NCBI RefSeq assembly: GCF_014649815.1
Contig: NZ_BMTT01000003.1
Location: 62,001-126,000 of the forward strand
Source of the DNA: Streptomyces mutabilis
Lineage (GTDB): Bacteria; Actinomycetota; Actinomycetes; Streptomycetales; Streptomycetaceae
Direction of reading: 5' to 3'
DNA: 64,000 bases
The notes beneath the pieces are model-generated. The model saw only the letters and a list, made by a program, of their open reading frames with translations. It was not told the origin of the DNA and did not search any database. A program made the position numbers and the translations under genes. Below are positions 26,151 to 38,940 of the stretch, one piece after another (within the stretch, counting starts at the first letter, position 1; every line of letters begins with the position of its first letter).

Positions 26151-29100
26151 CGAGGTGGCGGGCAATCGCTTCCGGGGTTCGCAGGGTGAACAGATCACGG
26201 ATCGTGATCACCGGACCGTACTCGCGGCGGAGCAGCCCGGTCAGCCGCACCGCCAGCATGGAGTGTCCGCCGAGGGACACGAAATCGCTCACTGCGCTCA
26301 CCTCGTCGTCGTCCAGGTCCAGTGCCTCGGCGAAGAACTCGCACACCACGGTCTCCGTCTCCGTCGCCGGGCCGCGCTCCCCCGCCGTCTTCAGCGCGCC
26401 CAGCGGCTTGGCCTCCGGCAACGCCTTGGTGTCGGCCTTCCCGTTCACGGTCAGCGGGATGCCGTCGACCTGGGCGTAGTGCGTGGGGCGCAGGAAGTCC
26501 GGCAGCCCGGCGCCCACTTCGGCGGCGACCGCCGCCAGGTCGGCGCCGTGCAGCACGAGATAGGCGGCCAGCCGGTACGCACCGTCGACCTGGGGGTCGG
26601 GCTGCGCGACCGCGGCGACGAACCGCACCGCCGGGTGCGCCGCGAACACGGCCTCGACCTCGCCGAGTTCGACCCGGTGCCCCCGGATCTTGACCTGCTG
26701 GTCGGTGCGGCCCAGGTACATCAGGTTGCCGTCGGGCCGCCGGACCACCAGGTCCCCGGTGCGGTACATGCGCTCGCCCGGAGCGCCGAAGGGGCACGCG
26801 ACGAAGCGGTGCGCGGTCTGCGCGGGCTGTCCTAGGTAGCCGCGCGCGATGCCGACGCCCGACACGTACAGCTCGCCGGGGACCCCGTCGGGCAGTGGCC
26901 GCAGCCACGGGTCGAGGACGTACACGTCGGTGTTGTCGATCGCGACGCCGACCACCGGATCCTGGCACTCGAAGGTGCCCACGCCGAGGGTGTTGATGGT
27001 GTATTCGGTGGGCCCGTACAGGTTGTAGCCGACCGTCCCTTCCGTGTCGGCGAGCCGCTGCCACAGGGCGGGGGTAACGGCCTCCCCGCCGAGCAGCACC
27101 AGCGCGGGCCTGCGGGCCGGGTCGTCGAGCAAACCCTCGGCGACCAGTTGCTGCGCGTAGGTCGGGGTCACGTTGACGACGTCGATGCCGTGCTCCAGGC
27201 AGTAGGCGACCAGGCGGGGCGCGTCACGGCGCAGCTCCTCGTCGCAGATGTGCACCTCGTGGCCGTCGGCGAGCCACAGCAGCTCCTCCCACGACATGTC
27301 GAACGCGAACGACACCGTGTGCGCGATCCGGAAGACCCGGTGGCCGTGCTCGGCCAGCACCGGCCCGAAGATGCGGCGCTGGTGGTTGACCAGCATGTTG
27401 GTCAGTCCGGCGTACTCGGTGACCACGCCCTTGGGCTTCCCGGTCGACCCGGAGGTGTAGATCGTGTACGCGGGGTGCCGCAGCCGGTCGGGGTCGTCGG
27501 GGTCGAACGTGGTGAACGGTTCGGCCTCGGGCAGCGGGCGGTCCAGTTCGATCAGGTCGCCGGTCAGCCGGGGCGACACGGAGCTCACCGTGAGGATCAT
27601 CTCCGGGCGGGCGTCCGCGACGATCGCGGCGATCCGCTCGTCGGGGTGGTCCAGCTCCAGGGGCACGTACGCGGCGCCGACGCGCAGTACGGCGAAGAGC
27701 GCCACGACGGAGTCGAGGGAGCGCGGGAGGGCGAGGCCCACGGTCGTCTCGGGTCCGATGCCGCGCCGGGCGAGGACCCCGGCCACGGCCCGGCTGCGGT
27801 CCCTCAGTCCGGCGAAGGTCATCGCCGAACCGTGGGCCACGAGCGCCACCCGTCCCGGGGCGCGGTCCGCGGCCAGGTCGAACCGGTCGACGACGGTGTC
27901 CGTGCCGACGTCCGTGCGCGCGGCGGGCGTGGGCCGCGGCCCCACCCCCGGCAGTGCCCCGACCGGGCCCGTCGACCGTGCCAGGTCGTCGAGCACGCCC
28001 AGGTAGTCGTCGAGAAGACGGCGTGCGTGCGCGTTGTCGTGGTCGCGGTACTCCAGCTTGACGGTGAGCCGGTCGCCGGGGGTGACGACCCAGGTGAACG
28101 GGTAGTGCGTGGAGTCGTCGGCCTGTGCCGAGGTGATGCCGTGCCGGGCGTTCATCTCGGCGAAGGCGTCCAGGTCGAGGAAGTTCTGCAGCACGAAGAG
28201 GCTGTCGAAGAGCGTGTCGTGCCCACTGGCCCGCTGGATCTCGCCGAGCCCCAGGTGCTCGTGCTCCATCGCCTCGACCCGGGCCGCTTGCACGGCCGTC
28301 AGGTACGCGCGGACCGTGTCACCCGGCCGTGGCCGTGTCCACATCGGCACGGTGTTCAGCAGGACGCCGACGATGTCGGACAGCCCCTCGCCCTCCCTGC
28401 CGGAGACGGTCACGCCGAACACGGCTTCGTCCCGGCCGGTGTGCGCGCCGAGCAGCAGGCCGAACGCGCCGGTCAGCACCGAGTTCAGCGTGACGCCGTG
28501 CGTCCGCGCGGCGTCACGCAGCCGGTCGGATCGTTCGGCGGACAGCGTGTGCACGAGGGCTCGTGGCAGGTCGTCCGGGAGCGCGGGTGCCGGTCCGGCG
28601 AGCAGCGTCGGTCCGGACAGGCCGGACAGGTGCCGCGCCCAGAAGCGTTCCGCGTCGGCGGGGTCCTCGGCGGCGAGTCGCCGGGCGTGGTCCTCGAAGC
28701 TCGGAGTGGCCGGGACCGGAATCCGCAGTTGTCCGTCGAGTACGGCCCGGTAGGCGTCGAACAGGTCCCGCAGCACGATCTCGCGGGACCAGCCGTCCCA
28801 CAGCAGCAGGTGGTAGCTGAGCAGCAGGCCGTCGCGGTCGTCGGGCAGACGCACCACGGTGAGCCGGATCAGTGGCGGCTCCCCCGGATCGAAGCCGGCC
28901 TCCCGGTCCCGCGTCCGCAGGGCCTCGGCCTCGGCGTCCGTCGCCGCCGCCACCGTACGGACGTCGATCCTCCGGCCCGCCGCGAGCACTTGGACCGGAT
29001 TCCCGTCCTCGTCGGTGGTGAAGCCGGCGCCCACGACGGGGTGCCGCGCGATCACGTACGCCATCGCGTCGGCCAGCGCGCCGGGGTCGAGGCGCCGGTC

Positions 29101-32100
29101 GAAGGTGTACCAGCTCTGCGCGACGTAGTGCCCGGCGGGTCCCGCCAGCTGGGCCTGGAAGAACAGGCCGCGCTGGAGCGGGGTGACCGGTGCCGTGCGC
29201 TCGGCCGTCGCGGCGGCGTCCGCGAGGCGTTCCAGTGCCCGGTGCCAGTGCTCGGTGATCTCGTCGGGGATGTCCGCGGCGAGGGTGAAGGCGGCATGCA
29301 GGCTGCCGGTGGCGTCGTCGGTCCAGGCGTTGACCTCGACGGCGTACGGGCTGCCCTGGTCGCCGGTGGTGAGGTGCGGTACCCGGGACTCGGCGCCCCG
29401 GCCGAGGTAGTTGAACAGCACCTGCGGGCGTGCGGTCAGCAGCGGCGCCGTCTGCGGGTCGAGGTACCTGAGCCGGCCGTAGGCGACGTGCGCGTCCTCG
29501 CCGGGACAGCGTGCGTCGGCCTCCTTCGCGGCCGCCACGGGATCGGTGTGCGCCGTGAGTCGCACGGGCGCGACGGCGGTGAACCAGCCGACGGTGCGGG
29601 TGTAGTCGTGGTGTGGGAGGGCGGGGACCCGGCCGTGCCGCTCCAGGTCGATCGCGAGGTCGGTGGGCTCGGGCTGGACTCGGGTGAGTGCGACGCGCAG
29701 GGCGCCGCAGAGCAGCTCGGTCATGCCGACGCCGAGGGCGACCGGCGCGGTCCTCGTCAGGCGTTCACTCAGGTCGGGCGCGAGGACTGCCGTGGTGTCG
29801 CGCCGGGGGCCGCCGGTGGGGAGCGGCGCGGGTGCCCGGAGGGTGGTGATCCAGTGGTCCAGGTCGCCGGCGTCGTGGGTGGGCCGGGAGGCGAGCGCTT
29901 CGGCGTATGCGGTGTAGGAGGTGGTGGGCGGTGCCAGGGGTGCGCCGCGCATCACGGTGGTCAGGTCGTCCAGCAGGATGAGCCAGGAGACCGAGTCGAC
30001 GGCGAGGTGGTGGACGGTGACCACCAGGGTCCGGCTCGCCTCCAGCCAGGAGAACGCGACGACGCGCCCGGTCTCGGGGTCGAGTCGTCCGGCGGCCTGG
30101 TTCGCGGCGGACGTGGCGTCGGTGTCCGTCCGGTCGACGGTGACCTCACGGGCGGGTTCGGTGCGCAGGGACCAGACCCCGTGGTCGACGCGCAGCCGCA
30201 GCCGCAGGGCCGGGTGGGCGGCGACGACGGCGCGCGCGGCCCGCTCGGCGTCGGCGAACCCGGTACCCTCGGGCGCGGGCAGTGCCCTGGCCTGGGCGAA
30301 CCAACCGAGCGAGCCGCCCAGTTCCCGCTGGCGCAGGATGATCGGCGTGGGCGGGAGCGGGCCGTCCTCGTGGCGGACGGGCGCGGCCGCCGTGGCCCGT
30401 CGTTCGCCGGTTTTCCCCTGCGCCAGGTGTCCCGCGATCGCGCGCGGCGTCCTGAACAGGAACACGTCCCTCGGCGCGACCGGCAGACCGAGGGCCCGGG
30501 CGCGGTTGATCACGGTGATGGCGACGATGCTGTCCCCTCCGGCGCGGAAGAAGTCGGTGTCGGCGTCGACGTGTGCTCCGGGCAGGGTGGTGGTGAAGAT
30601 CTCCACCAGGGCGGCGAGTACGGCGTCCTCGTCCGGGCCGCCGTCGACGCGCCGCGGCTCGCCCTCCGGGTGTTCCCGGGCCGCGCGCTCGGTGAGTGCC
30701 GTGCGGTCCAGTTTGCCGTTGACCGTCAGCGGCAGGGCGTCCAGGGGCAGCACCCGGCTCGGCACCATGTACGCGGGCAGCTTCGCCGACAGGGTCTCGG
30801 TGAGGTTCCCGGGCACCCGGCCCACGACGTGGGCGACCAGGTGGTCGCCGGCGTCCGCGACGGTGACGGCCACGTCGAGCACGCCGTCGAGTTCCCTGAT
30901 CGCGGACTCCACCTCGCCGAGTTCGATGCGGAATCCCTTGAGCTGCACTTGGTCGTCGGCGCGGCCCGTGAACTCCAGCTCGCCGTCGAGCGCCCGGCGG
31001 GCGAGGTCGCCGGTGTGGTACATGCGCGTACCGTCGTCCGTGAACGGGTTCGCCACGAACCGGCCGGCGGTGAGCCCCGGCCGCCCGAGGTAGCCGAGCG
31101 ACACCTGGTCACCGGCGACGTAGATGGCGCCCTCCTCCCCCCATGGGACCGGGCGGAGCCGGTCGTCGAGCAGGTAGGTGACCAGGCCGGGCAGCGGGCC
31201 GCCGATGGGGCTGACGTCGTCGCCGGTGGCGAAGTCGGCGTCGGTCAGCACCCGATGGGTGACGTGGACGGTCGTCTCGGTGATGCCGTACATGTTGACC
31301 AGCTCGGGCGAGTCGGTGCCGTGCCGGGCGACCCAGCCCCGCAGCCGCCCGAGGTCCAGTGCCTCGCCGCCGAAGATGACGCGGCGCAGTGCGGGCAGCG
31401 GCTCACCGGTCTGCCGGTCGGCCTCCATGAACCGGTGGAACGCCGACGGCGTCTGGTTGAGCACGGTCACCCCGTGCTCGCGGACCAGCCGGTGGAAGTC
31501 GACCGGGGAACGGGTCAACCCGTATTCCGGCACCAGCAGTTGACCGCCGTGCGCCAGCGCGCCCCACAGCTCCCAGACCGCGAAGTCGAAGGAGAAGGAG
31601 TGGAACTGGACCCAGACGTCGTCAGGGCCGAGATCCATGTCGTGCCGGGTGTTGGCGAGCAGCGTCACCACACTGGAGTGCGGGACGACGACGCCCTTGG
31701 GCCTGCCGGTCGAGCCGGAGGTGTAGATCACGTACGCGGGATCGTGCCAGTCGGGCCCGGCGCCCGGGTCGTTCCCGGCGGCCCGCTGCCGCTCGGTCTC
31801 CTGCCCCTCGGCCCTTTGCCGCTCGTCGCCCTGCACGAGGACGCGCGCGGACACGCCCGTCCGGAACAGCAGCCGGGTGAAGCGGTCGCATTGCCCCGCG
31901 TCCACCAGGACGACCTGCGGGTTGGCGTCGGCGAGGATGTACGCCAGTCGGTCGTCTGGGTACGCCAGGTCCAGTGGCACGTACGCGCCGCCCGCGCTGA
32001 CGATCGCGACGAGGGCGACGACCTGTTCCACGGAGCGTGGGACGGCGACGGCGACCCGTCGGCCCGGCCCGGTTCCGGCTGCGCGCAGGGCGGAGGCCAA

Positions 32101-35100
32101 CGCGTCCTTCGCGGCGACGAGTTCACCGTAGGTGAGGGACCGGGTGGTGCCGTCGAGACCGCACTGGGTGACCGCGACGGCGGCCGGGGCGCGGTCCGCG
32201 GCGGTGTCGAACAGCCCGGCCAGGGTGGTCGGGGGCACCGGTACGGGACGCCGGGTTCCCTCGGACACCAAGTCGTCGACGAGGGCGTCCGGCCGGCTGA
32301 GCAAGCCCGTGAGGGTCCGGACGAAGGTGTGCAGGATGTGCCGGGCGCTCGACTCGCGCAGCAGCTCGCCGTCGTGGATCAGGTTGAAGCGGGCACGGCC
32401 GTCGGGCGTGCGTTCCACCACCAGGGTCAACGGGTAGTGGGGTGCGCCCTCGTTCTCGATGCGGGTGACCGCCAGCGTGTGGTCCGGCGCCCGGAGACCC
32501 TCGACGTCGGTCGCGACGTCGAAGACCACCAAGGTGTCGAACAGGGTGCCGGAGCCGACCGCACGGGTGAGGGCGGACAACGAGACGTGCTGGTGCGGCA
32601 GCACCGCGCCCTGGTGTTCCCTCACCGAGGCGAGCAGGTCCCCCGCGGTGGTGGTGGCGGACCACCGGGCGCGCAGGGGAACGGTGTTGATGAACAGACC
32701 CACCATGTCCCCGACGCCGGGCACGTCGGCGTCGCGTCCGGACACCGTGGAACCGAACACCACGTCCGTGCGGCGCAGGACGCCGCCCAGCGTCACCGCC
32801 CAGGCGCTGTGCACGGCCACGCTCAGCGGCACACCGGCCGACCGGGCGGCCGCTTCGATGTCGTCCGCAGGTTCCACCGAGGTGTCGGCGAACCGGTCGG
32901 ACGGGGTGTGCCCCTGAGCGACGAGGGAAGGGCCGGCGAGTCCGTCGAGCTGTTCGCGCCACACCCGGACGCCGAGCTCGTCGTCGCGTCGGGCGAGCCG
33001 GCGCGCGTGGTCGGGGAAGCCGCCGAGCGGGTGCACCGTCCCCGGCGCGTGGTACTCGACGAGCAGGGTGCGCAGCATCGGCATCACCGACCAGCCGTCG
33101 GCCACGATGTGGTGCACGGTCTGCACCAGTACATCGCCGTCGGGGCCCCCGCGAACGAGCGTGTACCGCATCAGCGGGCCGGTCGCCAGGTCGAACCCGG
33201 CACGGCGGTCCCGCTCGGCGAGGTCGCGGATCTCGTCGGCGGTGATGCCGGGGCGGTCGAGGGTGGTGAAGGGCGCCTCGGCACCGTTGTCCAGTACGGA
33301 GACCACCCGGCCGTCGGCGAGGGGCACGAAACGGGCGGCCAGGTTCGGGTGGAGCGTGAGCAGGCGGGTGGCCGCCGCCGCGAGCCGGCCTGAGTCCACC
33401 TCGCCCGCCAGGGTGAGCAGTTGCTGCTCGACGTAGCTACCCGTCGAGGCGTCGTCGTAGACGGAGTGGAAATAGAGGCCTTCCTGGAGCGGGGTGAGCG
33501 GCAGGATGTCCCGCAGGCCCGGTCCGTCCAGGGCGTCGACGTCGGCCTGCGTGAGCACCAGCGGGGCGAAGTCGCTGGGCGAGTGGCCGCCGTGTCCGAG
33601 GGCGGCGAGCCCGGTCAGGGCCTGGAGGTAGTAGGCGCCCAGGGTTTCGATGTCCTCCTCGGTGAACATCCCCTCGGGCCAGGACAGAGTGGTGGCCAGT
33701 CGGTACCCGCCGGTCGGGTCGGGTTCGGCGATCGCGTTGAACTCCAGGGGGCGCGGCAGGCGCATCCTCGGGTCTCGCCGTTCACCCAGCCGGCCGGTCG
33801 TGTCGGGGAGTCGCCAGTTTCCGGGCGCGCCCGCCTCGAAGCGGCCAAGGTAGTTGAAGAGCACCTGGGGCGCTGGGGCGCCGAACTCGCTGTCGGCCAG
33901 GTAGCGCAGGGCTCCGTAGGACACGCCGTTGTCCGGTACTCGGTACAGGTCTTCCTTGACCGCCTTGAGCGCGGTGGCCAGGTACTCGGGGGCGGTGGGG
34001 TCGGTGGCGGGTCCGGGGTCCACGGTCACCGGGAACAGGGTGGTGAACCAGCCGACGGTCCTCGACAGTTCGGGCTCGAAGCCGGCGCTCGGCGCTACGA
34101 ACTGCGGCTCGCGTCCGTGGCCTTCGAGTTCGATGTACGCGAAGGTCTGGTCCTGTCCGAGGTCGCGCCGTCGGCGGGCGAGGGCGACGGCGAGCGCGGT
34201 CAGCAGGACGTCGTTGACGCCCGCGTGGAACTTCGCGGGCGTCTCGCCCAGCAGGGCGGCCGTGACCTCGGGCCCCACCGAAACGGTCCGGACCCGTTCC
34301 CGGGCGACGGTGTCCGACTCGTTCGGCGTTCGCCTGGCGAGCGGCTCGTCCGGGCCCGGCAGGGCGCGTCGGAAGTAGGCACTGTCCGCGTCGAACGCCG
34401 CACGTTCCAGCAGCTGCGTCCAGCGCCGGAACGACGTGCCGGTCGGGGGCAGTTCGACGGGTACTCCCGAGACGCACTGGCGCCAGCCGGTGGCCAGGTC
34501 CTCCATCAGGATTCGCCAGGAGACGCCGTCGATCACGACATGGTGGGCGACCAGGACGAGCTGGCGGGCCTCGCGCCGCCAGACGGCGCTCAGCATGGCG
34601 CCGTGGTCGGGGTCCAGTCCGTCGGTGGCGAGGGCGACGCACTCCTCGAGCGGCCGGTCGCTCTCCCGCCATCGTGGCGCGGAGCCGTCCGCCTCCGGGA
34701 TGTCGAAGCTCCAGCGGTCGCCGCGCACCAGCCAGGCGCGCAGCATGTCGTGCCGCGCGACCAGGGCGGCGAGGACCTCGTCGAGGGCGGCGGCGGTCAG
34801 CTCCGCCGGGGTGTTGAGGACCACCGACTGCACGAAGCCGTCGATCTCGTCCGTCATCTCGCCGAGCCACTGCACGATGGGGGAACCCACCACGGTGCCG
34901 GTCGGCACGTCGCGGTGGTCCACGAACGCGGTGTCCTCACGGCTCGCCACCGCGGCGAGCGCCCCCAGAGTGCTGTGGGTGAGGATCTGCCGTGCCGTGA
35001 CGTGGAGCCCCGTCCCGCGCAGGGCGCCGAGCAGCGAGATCGCGAGGATGCTGTCGCCGCCGAGCTGGAAGAAGTCCTGGTCGACGCCGACGCGGTCCAG

Positions 35101-37083
35101 TTGCAGCAGTGCCGCGACCGCCTCGCACACCGCGCGTTCCTTCTCCGTGGCGGGCGGGATCGATGCCGTCGTGAGCTCGGGCTCGGGCAACGCGTGCCGG
35201 TCGACCTTGCCGTTCGCGGTGAGCGGGAACGCCTCCATTACGACGATGTGGGCGGGCACCATGTACTCCACCAGGTGTTCGCCGGCCCACGCCTTGAGGT
35301 CGGCGGCCCGCAACCCGTCGTGCCCGGCGGCCGGGATCACGTAGCCGACGAGGTAGGTGCCGCCCGCCGTGTTCTTCCTGGCGACGACGCAGGTGTGCCG
35401 GACGCCGGGATGCTCGGCGAGGCCGACCTCGACGTCTTCGAGCTCCAGCCGCATCCCGCGGATCTTCATCTGGTTGTCGGCCCGGCCGAGGAAGTCCAGT
35501 GAGCCGTCGCGGGTGAAGCGGGCGAGGTCCCCGGTGCGGTAGAGGCGGGAGCCGTCGTCGGCGAAGGGGTTCGCGACGAACCGGGACGCCGTCAGGCCCG
35601 GCGCGTTCACGTAGCCGCGGCCCAGCAGGAACCCGCCGACGTACAGTTCGCCGCCGACGCCGACCGGGACGGGGCGCAGTTCGTCGTCGAGCACGTACAG
35701 CTGGGTGTTGGGGTTGGCCTTGCCGATCGACGTCGACAGGCGTTCGGCCGCGCCGCGGTAGACGACGTGGGAGACGCCGATCGTCGTCTCGGCGGGCCCG
35801 TAGCCGTGGTACATGGGGATGTCGAGCCGGGTGCGGAACCGTTCGTACAGCTCCGGGGTCAGCACCTCGCCGCCGCACCAGACGTGCCGCAGGCTGTCGA
35901 GGCGCCCGGAGTCGCCCGCGATCTCCAGCAGCACGTCCAGCATGGATGACACGAGGTAGGTGAAGGTGACGCGTTGCTCGGCGATGACGCCCAGCAGGTG
36001 GTGCGGGTCGCGCTCGCCGCCGGGCCGCAGGATAACCAGTCGGCCGCCGCAGACCAGCGGCAGGAAGACCTCGTTGACGGAGATGTCGAAGGAGAGCGGC
36101 GCCTTGAACAGCGACGCGTCCTCGGGGCCGAAGCCCAGGATTTCGTGGGCCTGCCACAGCAGGCGCTCGCTGATCGCCTCGTGCCGGATCATGGCGCCCT
36201 TGGGGCGTCCGGTCGAGCCGGAAGTGAAGATTACGTAGGCCAGGGCGCCGCCGGGGACGGTGACTGGCGGGGGCTCATCGGGGAGGGAACAGTGACACCA
36301 GTCGGCGAGGTCCACGGCCACCGCCTCCGGTTCGCCGGCGGCGTGCTCTCCCGAGGCGTTGAGCTGTACGGCGACGCGGGCGTCCTCGATGACGACGGAT
36401 CGGCGGGCGGCCGGCCAGTGCGGATCGAGCGGCACGAACGCGCAGCCCGCCTGGAGCAAGCCGAGCAGTCCGACGACCATGTCCGCGGAGCGTTCCAGGG
36501 AGATGCCGACCCCTTGCTCCGCGGTGAGCCCGAGTTCAAGCAGGCGGTGGGCCAACTGGGCGGAGAGCCGGGCCGTCTCCCGGTAGGTCAGTGTCCGCCG
36601 CTCGTCGACGACGGCGACGGCGTCCGGCCTGAGCCGCGCCTGCTCGCGGAACATCTCCACCAGGGTCGGGCGTACGCGGTCGGCGCCGGTGTCGTTCCAC
36701 CGGGCCAGCTCCTCCCTCCGCGTCGCCGCACCGGCCGGTGCGATGGTGCCGACGGGACGGTCCGGGAAGTCGGCGAGGTCGTCCAGGGCTAGGCGGGCGT
36801 CGTCGAGCGCGACGCCCTCCGGAAGCAGGACGCTCCGGCCGTCGGCTCCGACGTCCCGACCGCCGCTCGGGGAGCCGCCGTTGTCGACCCATCGCAGTAC
36901 GTCCGGAAAGAGGGTGCCGGGTGTGAGGTCGAAGCCGTCGGGACTGCGGCCGGCCGCCCAGTACGACAGTCCGACGGCGCAGGCCTCGGCGATGGTGCGG
37001 TCGGGGAAGTCGCCGGTGCGGCGGCGGATGTCGGCCAGTTGCTCGGGAGTAAGCGGTATGTGACGAGCGCTCGGTTCCATCAT
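26137..37083 (-). CDS. cchH: Coelichelin non-ribosomal peptide synthetase CchH, three modules
   Basis: A 3648-residue NRPS with order A-PCP-E, C-A-PCP-E, C-A-PCP. Landmarks by residue: A1 core [14 protein letters not shown] near 284; PCP1 LGGDSILAI near 674; E1 [10 protein letters not shown] near 848; C2 HHIVADGWS near 1326; A2 core near 1790; PCP2 GGDSIVAI near 2182; E2 [10 protein letters not shown] near 2361; C3 [10 protein letters not shown] near 2759; A3 core [14 protein letters not shown] near 3211; PCP3 LGGHSMLAV near 3605. Specificity codes: A1 DINYWGGIGK (formyl-hydroxy-Orn), A2 DFWNIGMVHK (Thr), A3 DMENLGLINK (hydroxy-Orn). There is no thioesterase domain. In known coelichelin synthesis the trimodular enzyme makes a tetrapeptide by using module 1 twice. 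In C3 the first His of HHxxxDG is Tyr, the catalytic second His remains. ATG at 37083 or 37080; an iron box lies just upstream. Confidence 0.96.
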   Translation of the reverse strand: MMEPSARHIPLTPEQLADIRRRTGDFPDRTIAEACAVGLSYWAAGRSPDGFDLTPGTLFPDVLRWVDNGGSPSGGRDVGADGRSVLLPEGVALDDARLALDDLADFPDRPVGTIAPAGAATRREELARWNDTGADRVRPTLVEMFREQARLRPDAVAVVDERRTLTYRETARLSAQLAHRLLELGLTAEQGVGISLERSADMVVGLLGLLQAGCAFVPLDPHWPAARRSVVIEDARVAVQLNASGEHAAGEPEAVAVDLADWCHCSLPDEPPPVTVPGGALAYVIFTSGSTGRPKGAMIRHEAISERLLWQAHEILGFGPEDASLFKAPLSFDISVNEVFLPLVCGGRLVILRPGGERDPHHLLGVIAEQRVTFTYLVSSMLDVLLEIAGDSGRLDSLRHVWCGGEVLTPELYERFRTRLDIPMYHGYGPAETTIGVSHVVYRGAAERLSTSIGKANPNTQLYVLDDELRPVPVGVGGELYVGGFLLGRGYVNAPGLTASRFVANPFADDGSRLYRTGDLARFTRDGSLDFLGRADNQMKIRGMRLELEDVEVGLAEHPGVRHTCVVARKNTAGGTYLVGYVIPAAGHDGLRAADLKAWAGEHLVEYMVPAHIVVMEAFPLTANGKVDRHALPEPELTTASIPPATEKERAVCEAVAALLQLDRVGVDQDFFQLGGDSILAISLLGALRGTGLHVTARQILTHSTLGALAAVASREDTAFVDHRDVPTGTVVGSPIVQWLGEMTDEIDGFVQSVVLNTPAELTAAALDEVLAALVARHDMLRAWLVRGDRWSFDIPEADGSAPRWRESDRPLEECVALATDGLDPDHGAMLSAVWRREARQLVLVAHHVVIDGVSWRILMEDLATGWRQCVSGVPVELPPTGTSFRRWTQLLERAAFDADSAYFRRALPGPDEPLARRTPNESDTVARERVRTVSVGPEVTAALLGETPAKFHAGVNDVLLTALAVALARRRRDLGQDQTFAYIELEGHGREPQFVAPSAGFEPELSRTVGWFTTLFPVTVDPGPATDPTAPEYLATALKAVKEDLYRVPDNGVSYGALRYLADSEFGAPAPQVLFNYLGRFEAGAPGNWRLPDTTGRLGERRDPRMRLPRPLEFNAIAEPDPTGGYRLATTLSWPEGMFTEEDIETLGAYYLQALTGLAALGHGGHSPSDFAPLVLTQADVDALDGPGLRDILPLTPLQEGLYFHSVYDDASTGSYVEQQLLTLAGEVDSGRLAAAATRLLTLHPNLAARFVPLADGRVVSVLDNGAEAPFTTLDRPGITADEIRDLAERDRRAGFDLATGPLMRYTLVRGGPDGDVLVQTVHHIVADGWSVMPMLRTLLVEYHAPGTVHPLGGFPDHARRLARRDDELGVRVWREQLDGLAGPSLVAQGHTPSDRFADTSVEPADDIEAAARSAGVPLSVAVHSAWAVTLGGVLRRTDVVFGSTVSGRDADVPGVGDMVGLFINTVPLRARWSATTTAGDLLASVREHQGAVLPHQHVSLSALTRAVGSGTLFDTLVVFDVATDVEGLRAPDHTLAVTRIENEGAPHYPLTLVVERTPDGRARFNLIHDGELLRESSARHILHTFVRTLTGLLSRPDALVDDLVSEGTRRPVPVPPTTLAGLFDTAADRAPAAVAVTQCGLDGTTRSLTYGELVAAKDALASALRAAGTGPGRRVAVAVPRSVEQVVALVAIVSAGGAYVPLDLAYPDDRLAYILADANPQVVLVDAGQCDRFTRLLFRTGVSARVLVQGDERQRAEGQETERQRAAGNDPGAGPDWHDPAYVIYTSGSTGRPKGVVVPHSSVVTLLANTRHDMDLGPDDVWVQFHSFSFDFAVWELWGALAHGGQLLVPEYGLTRSPVDFHRLVREHGVTVLNQTPSAFHRFMEADRQTGEPLPALRRVIFGGEALDLGRLRGWVARHGTDSPELVNMYGITETTVHVTHRVLTDADFATGDDVSPIGGPLPGLVTYLLDDRLRPVPWGEEGAIYVAGDQVSLGYLGRPGLTAGRFVANPFTDDGTRMYHTGDLARRALDGELEFTGRADDQVQLKGFRIELGEVESAIRELDGVLDVAVTVADAGDHLVAHVVGRVPGNLTETLSAKLPAYMVPSRVLPLDALPLTVNGKLDRTALTERAAREHPEGEPRRVDGGPDEDAVLAALVEIFTTTLPGAHVDADTDFFRAGGDSIVAITVINRARALGLPVAPRDVFLFRTPRAIAGHLAQGKTGERRATAAAPVRHEDGPLPPTPIILRQRELGGSLGWFAQARALPAPEGTGFADAERAARAVVAAHPALRLRLRVDHGVWSLRTEPAREVTVDRTDTDATSAANQAAGRLDPETGRVVAFSWLEASRTLVVTVHHLAVDSVSWLILLDDLTTVMRGAPLAPPTTSYTAYAEALASRPTHDAGDLDHWITTLRAPAPLPTGGPRRDTTAVLAPDLSERLTRTAPVALGVGMTELLCGALRVALTRVQPEPTDLAIDLERHGRVPALPHHDYTRTVGWFTAVAPVRLTAHTDPVAAAKEADARCPGEDAHVAYGRLRYLDPQTAPLLTARPQVLFNYLGRGAESRVPHLTTGDQGSPYAVEVNAWTDDATGSLHAAFTLAADIPDEITEHWHRALERLADAAATAERTAPVTPLQRGLFFQAQLAGPAGHYVAQSWYTFDRRLDPGALADAMAYVIARHPVVGAGFTTDEDGNPVQVLAAGRRIDVRTVAAATDAEAEALRTRDREAGFDPGEPPLIRLTVVRLPDDRDGLLLSYHLLLWDGWSREIVLRDLFDAYRAVLDGQLRIPVPATPSFEDHARRLAAEDPADAERFWARHLSGLSGPTLLAGPAPALPDDLPRALVHTLSAERSDRLRDAARTHGVTLNSVLTGAFGLLLGAHTGRDEAVFGVTVSGREGEGLSDIVGVLLNTVPMWTRPRPGDTVRAYLTAVQAARVEAMEHEHLGLGEIQRASGHDTLFDSLFVLQNFLDLDAFAEMNARHGITSAQADDSTHYPFTWVVTPGDRLTVKLEYRDHDNAHARRLLDDYLGVLDDLARSTGPVGALPGVGPRPTPAARTDVGTDTVVDRFDLAADRAPGRVALVAHGSAMTFAGLRDRSRAVAGVLARRGIGPETTVGLALPRSLDSVVALFAVLRVGAAYVPLELDHPDERIAAIVADARPEMILTVSSVSPRLTGDLIELDRPLPEAEPFTTFDPDDPDRLRHPAYTIYTSGSTGKPKGVVTEYAGLTNMLVNHQRRIFGPVLAEHGHRVFRIAHTVSFAFDMSWEELLWLADGHEVHICDEELRRDAPRLVAYCLEHGIDVVNVTPTYAQQLVAEGLLDDPARRPALVLLGGEAVTPALWQRLADTEGTVGYNLYGPTEYTINTLGVGTFECQDPVVGVAIDNTDVYVLDPWLRPLPDGVPGELYVSGVGIARGYLGQPAQTAHRFVACPFGAPGERMYRTGDLVVRRPDGNLMYLGRTDQQVKIRGHRVELGEVEAVFAAHPAVRFVAAVAQPDPQVDGAYRLAAYLVLHGADLAAVAAEVGAGLPDFLRPTHYAQVDGIPLTVNGKADTKALPEAKPLGALKTAGERGPATETETVVCEFFAEALDLDDDEVSAVSDFVSLGGHSMLAVRLTGLLRREYGPVITIRDLFTLRTPEAIARHLDDNC

Positions 37084-37124
37084 CGAAGACTCAACGCCCC
37101 TTCCAAGGAATGAAGCAGGCTAAC

Positions 37125-37143
37125 CTAACTTAGGGTCACCTAA
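37125..37143. promoter_or_regulatory. Iron box upstream of cchH
   Basis: CTAACTTAGGGTCACCTAA agrees with the DmdR/IdeR consensus at about 15 of 19 positions. It fills the 60-bp gap between the cchG stop and the cchH start, so cchH-cchI have their own iron-controlled promoter. Confidence 0.8.
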
Positions 37144-38940
37144 CTAGGCCGCCTGGCTCCCCTCCCGCCAGGCCCGCCACAGCCGTGCGTACCGCCCGCC
37201 CAGGGCGACCAGTTCCTCGTGCGTGCCTTCCTCCACCACCCGCCCCGCGTCCAGCACGGCGACCCGGTCGGCCGCCATCGCCTGGGTGAGCCGGTGCGCG
37301 ACGAACAGGGTGGTGCGGCCCGCGCAGGCGGCCACCACGGCTCGTTCCAGCTCGGCGGCGCCCTCACTGCCCGCCTCCGCCGTCGATTCGTCCAGCACCA
37401 CCACCGGCGAGCGGCTCAGAACCAGCCGGGCCAAGGCGATCTGGGCGACCTTGGTGACGTCGAGGCGTTCGCCGCCCTCGCCGACCACGGTGCGCAGCCC
37501 CTCGGGCAGGTCGTCGACCCACGCGTCGGCGCCCACGGTGCGCAGGGCGGCCGTGAGTTCGGCGTCGGTCGCCTCCGGCGCGGCCAGCCGCAGGTCGTCG
37601 GCGAGCGACCCGGAGAACACGTGCGTCTCCTGGGTCAGGATGCTCACCAGGGCGCGCGCCCCGGCCTCGTCGAGGGAGGCCAGGTCGGTCGTCCCCACGC
37701 GCACCGACCCCGTCTCGGGAGTCCCGATGCCCGCGATCAGCGCGGCCAGCGTGGTCTTGCCCGCGCCCGTCGCCCCGACCAGGGCGAGGGAGCCGCCGGC
37801 CGGGATGGTCAGGGAGACGTCCCGCAGGACGGGTTCCTCGGTGCCGGGGTAGCGGAACGTCAGCCCCTTCACCGTCACCGGGTACGGCCCGGTGTCCGCC
37901 GCGGTGACGGACGCGTCGCCCACCAGCCGGTCCGCCGCCTCCTCCCCCAGCACGCCAACGAGCCGGGTCAGGCTCGCGCCCGACTTCTGCGCCTCGTCGA
38001 AGGTGAACATGATGGCGCCCAGCGGGGTGAAGAGCCGGTGGAACAGCAGCGGGGCCGCCGACACCTCGCCCAGGGTCGCGGCACCGGCCTCCAGCAGGGC
38101 GTACCCCACCACGACGATCAGGGACAGACCGATGAACTCGGCGCGGTTCTCCCGGCCGACGAACCGGCCGAAGAAGCGGAACACCTCGATACCGAGGTCG
38201 CGCACCCGCCACGACTCGCGGGTCACCTGCTCGCGGAACGCCTCCTCGAGCCGGTACGCGCGGACCGTGTCGATGCCGTTGAGCCCGCTGATCAGGGCCT
38301 GCGCGCGGTCGGCCTGCGCCCTGCGCTGCTTGCGGTAGAGCGGCGCGGACCTGGGCAGGTACCAGCGCAGGGCCAGCACGTACGCGGGCAGCGCGCCGGC
38401 GCCCGCGAGACCGAGCCGCCAGTCCAGCCCGAACATGCCGGCCGTCGCGATGGCGACGAGGACTCCCGCCGAGAACACCGTGGGGACGGCGGTGCGGATG
38501 CCCTTGGAGATGACGGCCACGTCGTCGCCGACCCGGGACAGCACGTCGCCCCGGCCGACCTGCTCGATCCGTGCACTGGGCATGCCCAGCACCGCCCGCA
38601 CGGCCCCTTCCCGCAGCCGGGCGAGCAGGTCGGCGCCGAGCCGTCCGATCAGGTACGTCGACGCCGCGGCGGCCGCCGCGCCGAGCAGCCCGGCGGCCAC
38701 CAGCAAGACCCCGATCGTGACCAGGACGGACTGCGACTCGCCCTCGACCACGGCGTCCACCACCCGGCCGAGCAGCAGCACCGGGAGCACCTGGAGCGCC
38801 GCCCCCGCCACCGTGGTGAGCACGGTGGCGGTCGTCAGCCACGGCGCCTCGCGGCAGTGCGTCCCGACCCATCGGGCGGCCTCGCGTCCGGTCGCCGTCC
38901 GGAGGATCGCCGGGGCGACGCGTGTGTCGGTGCGCCTCAC
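37144..38940 (-). CDS. cchG: Coelichelin ABC exporter half CchG, degenerate signature motif
   Basis: A 598-residue half-transporter with a six-helix domain (about 35-320) and a nucleotide-binding domain. Walker A is intact (LVGATGAGKTTLAALI), the Q-loop region is ILTQETHVFSGSLADDL, and Walker B is VVVLDESTAEAGSEG with catalytic Glu. The signature is destroyed: RLDVTKVAQIALARLVL stands where RLSGGERQRIALARALL is expected. This is the mirror image of CchI. GTG start overlaps the cchF stop by 4 nt. Placed between the lipoprotein gene and the NRPS, in the cchF-cchG unit. Export of coelichelin is the accepted role by analogy. Confidence 0.9.
   Translation of the reverse strand: MRRTDTRVAPAILRTATGREAARWVGTHCREAPWLTTATVLTTVAGAALQVLPVLLLGRVVDAVVEGESQSVLVTIGVLLVAAGLLGAAAAAASTYLIGRLGADLLARLREGAVRAVLGMPSARIEQVGRGDVLSRVGDDVAVISKGIRTAVPTVFSAGVLVAIATAGMFGLDWRLGLAGAGALPAYVLALRWYLPRSAPLYRKQRRAQADRAQALISGLNGIDTVRAYRLEEAFREQVTRESWRVRDLGIEVFRFFGRFVGRENRAEFIGLSLIVVVGYALLEAGAATLGEVSAAPLLFHRLFTPLGAIMFTFDEAQKSGASLTRLVGVLGEEAADRLVGDASVTAADTGPYPVTVKGLTFRYPGTEEPVLRDVSLTIPAGGSLALVGATGAGKTTLAALIAGIGTPETGSVRVGTTDLASLDEAGARALVSILTQETHVFSGSLADDLRLAAPEATDAELTAALRTVGADAWVDDLPEGLRTVVGEGGERLDVTKVAQIALARLVLSRSPVVVLDESTAEAGSEGAAELERAVVAACAGRTTLFVAHRLTQAMAADRVAVLDAGRVVEEGTHEELVALGGRYARLWRAWREGSQAA

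Noticed and set aside
27148-33393. A 2081-codon open frame on the plus strand opposite cchH
   Set aside because: It is the antisense shadow of the NRPS: GC-rich third positions keep the opposite strand open. Its translation is repetitive, rich in Gly, Arg, Val and His, has no domain, and the minus strand encodes unmistakable NRPS motifs.
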